Source: Deltaproteobacteria bacterium (GTDB taxonomy: Bacteria > Desulfobacterota > Syntrophia > Syntrophales > UBA2210). From it: a DNA stretch of 5,326 nt. Below, piece after piece: positions 1 to 5,326 of this stretch. The translations under genes were made by a program, and so were the position numbers. Within the stretch, counting starts at the first letter, position 1, and every line of letters begins with the position of its first letter. The stretch spans positions 1 to 5,326 of the forward strand of contig JAUVXT010000186.1 in assembly GCA_030603465.1 (NCBI GenBank), written 5' to 3'. A model generated the notes under the pieces. That model was not told the origin of the DNA, did no database searches, and worked only from the letters and a program-made list of their open reading frames with translations.

Positions 1-46
1 AATTGCTTTTTAAGAACGATGATTTGACGAAACTTGTCACTTCTTT

Positions 47-1075
47 TCAAAGAGGGGGTTTGCCAGCTATTGAATTCTCGGACAGCCTCCTAGGGTAATA
101 TAGTTTTTCCGGGGGCATTTTTTTAATCTTGCGAAGCTCAATCAGCTCCGGTTGAGGAATGATTTTATTCCATACCTTTTGATATTGCTCAAAACCGGAG
201 ACAAAACTTTTATGAAGAGCCGCTGTGTCGACATTCACGGATGGAGGTTTCTCTTCTACGCCGAGGCCAAAACCGAAGATACTGCTCGGCCAACTTTCGA
301 CGGTATCCTTCCAGAGATATTCAAAATCGATCATCAAATCGAAACAGGTCTTAATCACCTGCGTAAACATGGGTCCTAAATCTTTGGATGGATCCTTGGC
401 CCGGTGACTCTTCGGAGATCCCAAAAAGGTCTGGCATACATTGAACCGTCTGGCAATGGCGACTGTAGTCATCCAGATATCGATGCCGAAGTTGCCGACA
501 TTATCGTTCCAGAGTTTTTCCGCCAGAAAGGCCCTGGCCATCCTTCCTGAAAACCCGAAATCTCCTCCGATGGGTTGTCTCACCCTCAGTCCGAAAAGGG
601 TTCTTAACAGAGGATAAGCGATATGGTTGGTAATAGAACCATCATATTTATGACGGACATAAATCGGCGTGACATAATGAAAACCGGCAAAAATAGGTTC
701 GCCGAGGTATTGAATCCATTGAGGGGTAATGCTAGTTAAGTCCGCATCGACCACCACCACCGCCTTGGCATGAAGTTCAACTGCCGCTTCAAACAGATTT
801 TTGAAATTGTTTCCCTTTCCCTTTACCCCTTTCGGCGTGGAGATATATATCTTGGGAATCTTTGTAGGGGTGTTCATAAAGGCGTTTCTTGTCCCGTCCG
901 GCGAATTGTTATCTACATTAATAATCACCGCCTTCTTCCCGGGAAAATAATTGAGCAGCCCCCGACTGGCGACATCGGTAGGATAAGAAATAGAATCGGC
1001 TTCATTATACGAAGGTATCCCCACAATAATTTCTGCGCTGTTTATATGATCCGGATTCTCAACAATAATGTCCAT
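47..1075 (-). CDS. GT-A fold (GT2/GT81-like) glycosyltransferase, possibly glucosylglycerate-type solute synthesis
   Basis: This 342-residue protein is probably a cytosolic nucleotide-sugar glycosyltransferase. The N-terminus has the GT-A signature VGIPSYNEADSI (residues 18-29), followed by VDNNSPDGT (54-62) and a GKGNN segment (86-90) like the nucleotide-binding part of glucosyl-3-phosphoglycerate synthases. The metal-binding DxD motif is VVVDADL (107-113; D110, D112). GGDFGFSG (170-177), GIDIW (197-201) and HRAKDPSKDLG (224-234) are further conserved-looking blocks. I see no signal peptide or membrane helix. The start is firm: ATG at 1073-1075 lies 7 bases after AGGAGG (1083-1088 on the complement). 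Resemblance to glucosylglycerate or mannosylglycerate synthases comes from motif style, so acceptor and sugar are not established. From memory, relatives run to about 380-400 residues; this one ends at TGA 47-49, and a second frame stays open past that stop, so the C-terminus may be frameshifted. It is divergent from the radical SAM gene, with no visible operon partner. Confidence 0.85.
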   Translation of the reverse strand: MDIIVENPDHINSAEIIVGIPSYNEADSISYPTDVASRGLLNYFPGKKAVIINVDNNSPDGTRNAFMNTPTKIPKIYISTPKGVKGKGNNFKNLFEAAVELHAKAVVVVDADLTSITPQWIQYLGEPIFAGFHYVTPIYVRHKYDGSITNHIAYPLLRTLFGLRVRQPIGGDFGFSGRMARAFLAEKLWNDNVGNFGIDIWMTTVAIARRFNVCQTFLGSPKSHRAKDPSKDLGPMFTQVIKTCFDLMIDFEYLWKDTVESWPSSIFGFGLGVEEKPPSVNVDTAALHKSFVSGFEQYQKVWNKIIPQPELIELRKIKKMPPEKLYYPRRLSENSIAGKPPL

Positions 1076-1316
1076 ATTCTCTCCTCCTATTTTAGGATAT
1101 GTAAAATCATTGCCCCCACGCTACTTTACCTGAGTTTCGATTGAAAATCATCTATGTTGAATCTGGTCGTTTAACTGCCGGCAGGCGGCAAACATGTCAC
1201 CCCCTCTGCTTGCAAATGGATAGCAGTATAACATATAGGAACCTGCCACCCCATTTTGTACATATGTCAAAAACACCGTTGTGTGTCAAGGCTATAAGGG
1301 CGATAGGAGGCGTATT

Positions 1317-1350
1317 GGAGATTCCCCGAAACAAGTTGCGGGGAATCTCC
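1317..1350. repeat. REP-like inverted repeat, 12-bp perfect stem
   Basis: The arms GGAGATTCCCCG (1317-1328) and CGGGGAATCTCC (1339-1350) are perfect complements around a 10-base interior. Inside, AA-CAAG-TT can extend the stem after one A/G mismatch, as if the ancestral form were CCCCGCAAC/GTTGCGGGG. No T-run follows on either strand within a few bases, so a simple intrinsic terminator is unlikely. The core and loop resemble those of the next hairpin 40 bp on, which suggests a dispersed REP family, not a gene-specific site. Confidence 0.6.
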
Positions 1351-1380
1351 GACTGTTAAGGAAATTTGTTGATTTTATTC

Positions 1381-1421
1381 ACTCGCTAACCCCGCTGCAA
1401 ACAGCGGGGAATGCGCTCGCT
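1381..1421. repeat. Second REP-like hairpin with flanking CTCGCT direct repeats
   Basis: CCCCGCTG (1390-1397) and CAGCGGGG (1402-1409) form a perfect 8-bp stem closed by a CAAA loop. The stem is bracketed by ACTCGCT (1381-1387) and GCTCGCT (1415-1421). The right arm runs into CGGGGAAT, the same string that ends the right arm of the 1317-1350 hairpin, and the loops are CAAA and CAAG. The pair looks like a two-unit REP/BIME-type element of the kind often mobilised by REP-associated tyrosine transposases. No such transposase is present in this window. Confidence 0.55.
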
Positions 1422-1453
1422 GTTCAGTTCAACATAAAAAAATTCCTGTCATC

Positions 1454-1488
1454 TTAACTTTAATTAACTGTTGTGGTATAGAAGTTAA
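1454..1488 (+). promoter_or_regulatory. Candidate sigma70-type promoter inside an inverted repeat, upstream of the radical SAM gene
   Basis: TTAACT (1454-1459) and TATAGA (1477-1482) are separated by 17 bases, and a TG one base before the second hexamer gives an extended -10. Each hexamer matches consensus at four of six positions. The pair is framed by a perfect inverted repeat, TTAACTT (1454-1460) and AAGTTAA (1482-1488), which could be an operator overlapping the promoter. If used, transcription would start near 1490 and give a leader of roughly 250 bases before the radical SAM start codon. The region is AT-rich, so a chance match is quite possible. Confidence 0.3.
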
Positions 1489-1541
1489 AACCAGCATGGC
1501 TTAACTCTTGCGGGGCGAATCGTATGATCGTATCAGATGGC

Positions 1542-1570
1542 CGAAAACCCCGGAATGGAAGCCGGTTTCG
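1542..1570 (+). other. Bulged hairpin in the presumed radical SAM leader
   Basis: CGAAA-ACC-CCGG (1542-1553) pairs with CCGGTTTCG (1562-1570) as nine base pairs interrupted by a 3-base ACC bulge, with an 8-base loop AATGGAAG. No U-tract follows, so it is not an intrinsic terminator. The CCCCG at 1548-1552 could instead pair with CGGGG at 1511-1515, offering a mutually exclusive fold. I do not recognise a known riboswitch class in this stretch. Confidence 0.35.
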
Positions 1571-1624
1571 TGAAAATATGCAGAAAAGACGCTGCAACTC
1601 TAATCTATGCTTTAAAAGGGAATT

Positions 1625-1720
1625 ATGGGTGTGATTAACAATGGCTACTCCAACAATTCAAAGCTTGAAAAAGAGAAACGAGCGTTGCTTTCATCTCCAT
1701 TGTCTGTTCCTCTACACTAA
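1625..1720 (+). CDS. Possible small ORF (31 aa) just upstream of the radical SAM gene; doubtful
   Basis: ATG at 1625-1627 opens a 31-codon frame ending in TAA at 1718-1720, 17 bases before the radical SAM start. It begins MGVINNGYSNNSK and ends SSPLSVPLH. It has no cysteine, no signal peptide and no recognisable leader motif, though N, S, K and Y residues are present. The only ribosome-binding candidate is AAAAGGG about four bases before the ATG, which is weak. It could be a leader peptide, a precursor for the neighbouring enzyme, or a chance open frame, which is the most likely at this length. Confidence 0.15.
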   Translation: MGVINNGYSNNSKLEKEKRALLSSPLSVPLH

Positions 1721-1737
1721 TATATGAGATAATCGAT

Positions 1738-2853
1738 ATGTTTAAAAAAATTTCAAAAATACTCAAGAGTAAACGACATCCATTCGAGGCCTTTCAGGTA
1801 GAGGTATCCACCTATTGTTCTCTGGAATGCCAGATGTGTCCAAGAACCTTCTTCGCTGAGAAATGGATATTCCAGAACATGTCTATGGAAACCTATAAAC
1901 AAATTCAACGACATTTCGGTCTTACTAAATGGGTTTACCTGCAAGGCTGGGGAGAACCCTTAGAGAATGAAAATTTCATGGAAATGGTGAGCCTCGCTAA
2001 AGAGGCGCAGCGTTTTGTCGGAGTAACGACAAACGGTGTCCATCTTACCGAAGAAACCGCATCCAGGCTCCTTGATGAGGGGATCGATCTGGTTGTGGTT
2101 TCATTTGGAGGGGCTACAAGAGAAAGTCACGAAGCGCTGCGGATAGGATCTGATTCCGATTCACTGGTCAGTCGCGTTGATCGCTTGATACGGATGAAAC
2201 ATGAAAGAAAAATGGACAAGCCCGTCGTCAAGATTTCCGTTATCATGACAAGACTTAACATGGCGGAACTTCCCGAGATGGTGCCTTTGGCGGCAAAACT
2301 GGGTTTGGACGAACTGATGGTGACCAATATCGATTATCTTCCCAGGGAACAATGCAATATGCTCAGGGCATTTCACCACGAGTCACCTACAGAGGCTTTT
2401 CAACAGAGTCTGGACAAGATGCATAAACTAGGAAAAGAACTGGGAGTAACCGTCAGGACCTACCCGCTCAAGGCTGAAGAAGTACCGATGTGCGAGGCCA
2501 ACCCGCTCAGGAATGTATTCTTCTCTGTGGATGGCGCGGTAGCGCCCTGTGTTTATCTCAGGATTCCCAAAAAAGGGGACATATCAAGAATTTTTCTGGA
2601 CGAGGAATACGAGGTTCCACAAACGATTTTTGGGAATATCAACAATGGTGATTTTCAGGACATCTGGGACGGGGAGTCTTACAAAAAGTTCAGAAAGGTG
2701 TATACAGACAGGCTTAAGGGAGGGTTCAATATATCACAGACACTGGATCTCTTCTCCGGCTCTGTTCCTTCGGATACAGGACAGGAGACGGTTAGAGAAA
2801 TTCCACCCCTTCCCGAAGTGTGCAGGACCTGTTACAAGGCATACGGTCTGTAA
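1738..2853 (+). CDS. Radical SAM protein with C-terminal SPASM-like domain, function unknown
   Basis: This 371-residue protein begins with a short basic stretch and then has CSLECQMC (C27, C31, C34), the CxxxCxxC triad that holds the SAM-cleaving 4Fe-4S cluster. QGWGEPL (69-75) is the SAM-binding GGEP motif in the variant form WGEP, and VTTNG (96-100) is the next conserved strand. The C-terminal third looks SPASM-like: C252, SVDGAVAPC (C271), FGNINNGDFQDIW (298-310) and a final CRTC (C362, C365). That is fewer cysteines than a full SPASM domain with two auxiliary clusters, so perhaps one auxiliary cluster is bound. SPASM proteins mature peptides or enzymes or modify small molecules; the substrate here is unknown. 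The first ATG was chosen because the frame is closed upstream by TGA at 1666-1668; the ribosome-binding site is weak (GAG at 1726-1728). It stands alone, divergent from the glycosyltransferase and convergent with rsmI. Confidence 0.88.
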   Translation: MFKKISKILKSKRHPFEAFQVEVSTYCSLECQMCPRTFFAEKWIFQNMSMETYKQIQRHFGLTKWVYLQGWGEPLENENFMEMVSLAKEAQRFVGVTTNGVHLTEETASRLLDEGIDLVVVSFGGATRESHEALRIGSDSDSLVSRVDRLIRMKHERKMDKPVVKISVIMTRLNMAELPEMVPLAAKLGLDELMVTNIDYLPREQCNMLRAFHHESPTEAFQQSLDKMHKLGKELGVTVRTYPLKAEEVPMCEANPLRNVFFSVDGAVAPCVYLRIPKKGDISRIFLDEEYEVPQTIFGNINNGDFQDIWDGESYKKFRKVYTDRLKGGFNISQTLDLFSGSVPSDTGQETVREIPPLPEVCRTCYKAYGL

Positions 2854-2909
2854 TCCTCTTTTCCCCGAAATGCTCGGATTACGAGACCGCCACATTTTTA
2901 TGAGAGAAT

Positions 2910-2930
2910 GGCATCCCCTGACAAGGTGCC
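2910..2930 (+). other. Weak hairpin in the convergent gap after the radical SAM gene
   Basis: GGCATC (2910-2915) and GGTGCC (2925-2930) pair over six positions with one G-U wobble when read on the plus strand. No T-run follows, so it is a poor intrinsic terminator. The 144-bp convergent gap 2854-2997 shows no better terminator for either the radical SAM gene or the rsmI operon, and no supported gene. Confidence 0.2.
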
Positions 2931-2997
2931 TCTGTTGCCAAGTATATGTTATTTAAGGGGAAATTACTTCCAGCTTTATGATAGAGCCGGCCATATC

Positions 2998-3834
2998 TCA
3001 CCCATCTTGTTGAAGCGCCACGCGGTACACCTCTTTTCTGGGCAGGTCCATCTCTTCGGCAATAACGTCGACGATGTCTCTTGTCGAAAGGGTGGCATCC
3101 ATACGCAATGCTTTGAATCTCTCCCGAATTTTTTCAGGTGAGAATTCGGGGGCGCTCTTTTCGGCGCCCGTAATTAAGAGAGTTATTTCACCCTTTATCT
3201 TTCTTTCCCTCAATGAATCGAGTACGGTAGAAACACTGCCGCGGAACGCCTCTTCGTATATCTTGGTGAGTTCTCTGAATATCACCACCTTTCTGTCTCC
3301 CAGGATCGCGTGAATATCATGCAGTGAGGAGATCAGCCGGTTCGGCGATTCGTAGAATGCCATCGTCCTTCCTTCACGGGAAATCGATTCGAGAAATCGC
3401 CTTCTCTTGCCGGAACGCGATGGGAGAAATGCGTAGAATACGAAACTGTCTGTCGGCAGACCGGAAACACTGAGCGAGGCGATAACCGCCGAAGGGCCGG
3501 GGATGGGAACGACATCGATGGAACGTGCAACGGCCTCTCTAACCAGAATATAACCGGGATCCGATATGGCGGGTGTTCCCGCGTCGGAGACATAGGCTAT
3601 TTTTTTGCCTGATGCCATCTTTGATATCAAAGAGGCGCTCTTTTTAGCTTCATTTTGATCGTAGAGGCTGGTAAGGGGTGTTTCGATATCGTAGGCAGAG
3701 AGGAGCTTTTTGGTACGTCGCGTGTCTTCCGCCGCGATGAGATCGCATTCTTTCAGAACACGGATGGCGCGCAGCGTAATGTCTTCCAGATTGCCGATAG
3801 GTGTGGCAACGACGTACAATATTCCTCTTTCCAT
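2998..3834 (-). CDS. rsmI: 16S rRNA (cytidine-1402-2'-O)-methyltransferase RsmI
   Basis: RsmI transfers a methyl group from SAM to the 2'-OH of C1402 in the 16S rRNA decoding centre. The 278-residue length is normal for the family. Family blocks appear in order: ATPIGNLEDIT (10-20), AAEDTR (34-39), VSDAGTPAISDPG (82-94), PIPGPSA (110-116), FYESP (160-164) and KGEITLLI (214-221), which together define the tetrapyrrole-methylase-like fold. The usual YHEHNE stretch reads YDQNE (58-62) here, a mild variation. The last 40 or so residues match the small C-terminal domain seen in RsmI. ATG at 3832-3834 follows AAAAGG by seven bases, and the family N-terminus starts right there. It is the last gene of the rplS operon, 21 bp after the yraN stop, and its neighbours support a ribosome-maturation role. 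Confidence 0.96.
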   Translation of the reverse strand: MERGILYVVATPIGNLEDITLRAIRVLKECDLIAAEDTRRTKKLLSAYDIETPLTSLYDQNEAKKSASLISKMASGKKIAYVSDAGTPAISDPGYILVREAVARSIDVVPIPGPSAVIASLSVSGLPTDSFVFYAFLPSRSGKRRRFLESISREGRTMAFYESPNRLISSLHDIHAILGDRKVVIFRELTKIYEEAFRGSVSTVLDSLRERKIKGEITLLITGAEKSAPEFSPEKIRERFKALRMDATLSTRDIVDVIAEEMDLPRKEVYRVALQQDG

Positions 3835-3855
3835 AATAGCGCCTTTTCCTGTTTG

Positions 3856-4260
3856 TTAAGATATAAAATCGAAGGCATTCTTTATGATTTCCACCCGTTC
3901 TCCTTCTGGTAAAAAATGGATTGCGACGACATCAAACCGCGCATTGTGGTCGCCCAGCTCTTTTTCCGCCAGGTAGTTCATGGCTATTCGCGAGATCTTC
4001 TTCTGTTTTTTTATGTCAACCGCCGCCTCGGGGTTGCCGAAGTCTTTCGATCTCCTGCTTTTAACCTCAACGAAGACTATTTCATCCTGATCTGTCGCAA
4101 CCAGGTCGATCTCTCCAAAGATACACCGGTAATTCCGTTCAATAATTCTGTAGCCCTTTTTCTTTAAAAAACGGACGGCGCGGTCTTCGCCACTCTTGCC
4201 CACCTGTCTCGTATTAAGCTTTGATGTTGAATGATTTTCTGTGGATTTTGCAGCGGCCAT
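3856..4260 (-). CDS. yraN: YraN / UPF0102 family nuclease-fold protein
   Basis: This 134-residue protein belongs to the UPF0102 (YraN) family, which has an endonuclease-like PD-(D/E)xK fold and whose cellular role is poorly defined. The core is present: RQVGKSGEDRAVRFL (18-32), the GEIDLVA block (49-55; E50, D52) and FVEVKSR (63-69; E65, K67), which would form the metal site. FGNPEAAVDIKKQKKI (74-89) is the conserved follow-on block. The ATG at 4258-4260 lies 47 bp inside the end of rnhB and lacks a strong Shine-Dalgarno. The next possible start, GTG for V20, would cut into the conserved RQxGxxGE block, so the overlapping ATG is preferred and translation is probably coupled to rnhB. The first 15 or so residues are polar and not conserved in type. 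The rnhB-yraN pairing is common in bacteria. Confidence 0.93.
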   Translation of the reverse strand: MAAAKSTENHSTSKLNTRQVGKSGEDRAVRFLKKKGYRIIERNYRCIFGEIDLVATDQDEIVFVEVKSRRSKDFGNPEAAVDIKKQKKISRIAMNYLAEKELGDHNARFDVVAIHFLPEGERVEIIKNAFDFIS

Positions 4261-4801
4261 ATTTTTTTATCGCTTCTATGTGTTCGCTGGTGCCGTATCC
4301 CTTGTTTTTTATGAAATTGTATAGGGGATACCGGTTATGATAGCCGTCCATTATGCGGTCTCTCGACACCTTGGCAATAATGGAAGCGGCGGCTATTGAT
4401 ATGCTGAGTGAATCACCTTTAATGATCGATTCCTGGGGAACGGGAGTATCGATGGCATGTATGCCGTCAATAAGGATATAGTCCGGTGGTGCAGAGAGGG
4501 TCAATACCGCATTTTCCATCGCCATTAATGACGCCCTGAGGATATTGATTTTGTCAATAACATCGGGCTCCACGATGCCAATGCCGATGGAAAGGGCAAT
4601 GTCTTCTATTACCGTGTACATTTTTTCCCTCTTGAGAGGGGTCAACTTTTTTGAATCGCGGATTGCGGAGTTTGTGTAACCTTCAGGTAGAATTACGGCT
4701 GCAGCAACAACGGGACCTGCAAGAGGTCCCCTTCCTGCTTCGTCACATCCGGCAATACTTTTAAAACCGCGCGAACCTGTACGCAGTTCAAACTTGCGCA
4801 T
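4214..4801 (-). CDS. rnhB: Ribonuclease HII
   Basis: RNase HII cleaves RNA in RNA-DNA hybrids and nicks 5' of single ribonucleotides embedded in DNA. From the ATG at 4799-4801 the protein has 195 residues, a usual length. The signature IAGCDEAGRGPLAGPV (16-31) supplies catalytic D20 and E21; YILIDG (108-113) gives D112 and KGDSLSISIAAASIIAKVSRD (128-148) gives D130, completing the DEDD metal site. The KNKGYGT block (165-171) near the C-terminus is also typical. An upstream in-frame TTG at 4814-4816 would add five residues and overlap rplS by 14 bp. I prefer the ATG because it sits one base after the rplS stop (TAATATG), with a purine-rich AGAAGAT just upstream. The 3' end overlaps yraN. Confidence 0.95.
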   Translation of the reverse strand: MRKFELRTGSRGFKSIAGCDEAGRGPLAGPVVAAAVILPEGYTNSAIRDSKKLTPLKREKMYTVIEDIALSIGIGIVEPDVIDKINILRASLMAMENAVLTLSAPPDYILIDGIHAIDTPVPQESIIKGDSLSISIAAASIIAKVSRDRIMDGYHNRYPLYNFIKNKGYGTSEHIEAIKKYGRCKIHRKSFNIKA

Positions 4802-4802
4802 A

Positions 4803-5150
4803 TTATCTTCTGCCAAGTTCTCTTATCCTTGCCTTCTTTCCCCGGAGTCCTCTAAGGTAATAGAGCCTTGAGCGCCTTACCCTTCCTTTAGTTACCACAT
4901 CTATCTTGTCGATGACCGGCGAATGTATGGGAAATGTTCTCTCCACTCCCACGCCATAGGATATCTTTCTTACCGTGAAGGTGGAACGGTTTTGATTGCT
5001 CCTTTTTCGTATTACAACTCCCTGAAATACCTGAAGTCTTTCCTTCTGTCCTTCAACAATCTTTACATGCACCTTTACCGTATCGCCTGACTTAAAGTCG
5101 GGTATATCTGTTCTCATCTGTTCCTTTTCTAGCATTTCAAGAACATTCAT
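4803..5150 (-). CDS. rplS: 50S ribosomal protein bL19
   Basis: bL19 is a structural protein of the large ribosomal subunit at the 30S-50S interface. The 115-residue length is typical. Recognisable blocks are the N-terminal helix with DIPDFKSGDTVKVHVKI (15-31), EGQKERLQVFQGVVIRKR (33-50), TFTVRKISYGVGVERTFP (57-74), the HSPVIDKIDV segment (76-85) and the basic tail RSRLYYLRGLRGKKARI (93-109). ATG at 5148-5150 has a perfect AGGAGG (complement of 5160-5165) nine bases upstream, as expected for a highly expressed gene. It heads the rplS-rnhB-yraN-rsmI run. In many bacteria rpsP, rimM and trmD lie upstream; only a short gene tail is visible here. The 100-bp gap upstream has a repeat-containing hairpin that could regulate it. 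Confidence 0.98.
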   Translation of the reverse strand: MNVLEMLEKEQMRTDIPDFKSGDTVKVHVKIVEGQKERLQVFQGVVIRKRSNQNRSTFTVRKISYGVGVERTFPIHSPVIDKIDVVTKGRVRRSRLYYLRGLRGKKARIRELGRR

Positions 5151-5191
5151 AATTGGGGTCCTCCTGAAAAATAGTATTCTATAATCTAATT

Positions 5192-5249
5192 GTTGAGTGC
5201 CACGACATCGATAACGATTTTACGTGCCAGGACATCGCTGACACTCAAC
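5192..5249 (-). promoter_or_regulatory. Predicted structured leader of rplS with 14-bp direct repeats
   Basis: On the minus strand GTTGAGTGTC (5249 to 5240) can pair with GGCACTCAAC (5201 to 5192) as ten base pairs with one G-U. Within it AGCGAT (5239-5234) can pair with ATCGTT (5218-5213), again with one G-U. The same stretch carries two copies of CGATGTC(C/G)TGGCAC (complement of 5224-5237 and 5197-5210), 27 bp apart with one mismatch. No U-run follows, so this is not an intrinsic terminator. It lies between the upstream stop codon and the rplS Shine-Dalgarno, where ribosomal protein leaders occur. Firmicutes have a described L19 leader, but I cannot match this to it. Confidence 0.35.
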
Positions 5250-5253
5250 TGAT

Positions 5254-5326
5254 TTATCGCAGTTTGTAATCGAATTCCTCTACCTGTTTTTTGTCCAGGA
5301 AGAGTTTTAGTTTCTGCTCTTTGACA
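5254..5326 (-). CDS. C-terminal end of an unidentified gene, cut by the window edge
   Basis: A minus-strand frame enters from the right edge and stops with TAA at 5254-5256, giving 23 visible residues that include KEQKLKLFLDKKQVEEFDYK. The lysine- and glutamate-rich, helix-like composition and G/C-biased third codon positions look like real coding sequence. It ends 103 bp before rplS on the same strand, so it is probably an operon partner. I do not recognise the family: it does not look like the end of TrmD or of the RNA methyltransferase often placed there. A second minus-strand frame is open from the edge to TAG near 5187 but has a less protein-like composition. Confidence 0.45.
   Translation of the reverse strand, partial: VKEQKLKLFLDKKQVEEFDYKLR

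Larger units (their letters stand above)
1076..1737. other. Divergent intergenic region, 662 bp, with REP-like hairpins and leader structures
   Basis: This gap separates the minus-strand glycosyltransferase from the plus-strand radical SAM gene and should hold both promoters. Nearest the glycosyltransferase are its Shine-Dalgarno, a 10-bp palindrome CTGCCGGCAG (1175-1184) and two TTGACA hexamers on the minus strand (complement of 1265-1270 and 1284-1289). The centre has two GC-rich hairpins (1317-1350 and 1390-1409). The radical SAM side has an inverted repeat around a possible promoter (1454-1488), a tandem ATCGTAT pair (1519-1525 and 1527-1533), a bulged hairpin (1542-1570) and a 31-codon ORF (1625-1720). 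No protein gene is well supported here. Confidence 0.6.

Noticed and set aside
1..40. GTG-initiated minus-strand frame (GTG at 38-40) open to the left edge, as a gene following the glycosyltransferase.
   Set aside because: There is no Shine-Dalgarno, only 13 codons are visible, and a competing frame through the same bases is equally open.
770..1144. 124-codon plus-strand frame antisense to the glycosyltransferase start.
   Set aside because: It lies opposite a well-supported coding region and its product matches no family I recognise.
1578..1634. 18-codon ORF MQKRRCNSNLCFKRELWV with two cysteines upstream of the radical SAM gene.
   Set aside because: Only a weak GTGA precedes it and it overlaps the other small ORF in a different frame. 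No feature favours it.
2900..2956. 18-codon plus-strand ORF (MREWHPLTRCLCCQVYVI) just after the radical SAM gene, with three cysteines, considered as a peptide substrate.
   Set aside because: It has no ribosome-binding site, is very short, and sits in a convergent gap where chance ORFs of this size are common.
2549..2956. 135-codon plus-strand frame overlapping the 3' half of the radical SAM gene.
   Set aside because: It is out of frame with a clear radical SAM/SPASM protein, shows no domain, and has an unnatural composition. It is a shadow.
2860..2963. Distant TTTCCCC (2860-2866) and GGGGAAA (2957-2963) complementary strings in the convergent gap, considered as a terminator or REP relic.
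   Set aside because: The arms are short and about 90 bases apart, with no U-run and no matching core beyond seven bases.
3333..3593. 86-codon minus-strand frame inside rsmI.
   Set aside because: It is same-strand but out of frame with rsmI, with an arginine/proline/serine-rich composition typical of a shifted frame.

Overview
The window looks like ordinary chromosomal DNA of a Gram-negative bacterium. My best guess is the former Deltaproteobacteria (Desulfobacterota, Syntrophales-like). That guess rests on the gene order rplS-rnhB-yraN-rsmI, moderate GC by eye, an orphan radical SAM/SPASM protein beside a GT-A glycosyltransferase, and GC-rich REP-like hairpins of a kind I recall from such genomes. 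It is inference, since no marker here fixes the taxon.

Right half (about 2998-5326, all minus strand): a compact housekeeping operon read right to left. It starts with the tail of an unidentified gene at the window edge. A gap of about 100 bp follows, holding a direct repeat inside a predicted hairpin. Then come rplS (ribosomal protein bL19), rnhB (ribonuclease HII), yraN (UPF0102 nuclease-fold protein) and rsmI (16S rRNA 2'-O-methyltransferase). The rplS and rnhB genes touch, rnhB and yraN overlap by 47 bp, and yraN and rsmI are 21 bp apart, so one transcript with translational coupling is likely. The products serve ribosome structure, rRNA modification and removal of RNA from DNA.

Middle (1738-2853, plus strand): a single radical SAM protein with a C-terminal SPASM-like cysteine region, convergent with rsmI. 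No partner or precursor gene is obvious. A 31-codon ORF and a hairpin-bearing leader lie just upstream.

Left (47-1075, minus strand): a GT-A fold glycosyltransferase with a strong Shine-Dalgarno, resembling the enzymes that make glucosylglycerate-type solutes. Its C-terminus may be frameshifted near the window edge.

The 662-bp gap between the two divergent genes carries a pair of REP-like hairpins sharing a CCCCG/CGGGGAAT core, a possible promoter within an inverted repeat, and a bulged hairpin. I see no CRISPR array, tRNA, rRNA or intact mobile element. I found no convincing new multi-gene system. The least explained parts are the radical SAM gene with its leader and the rplS leader.
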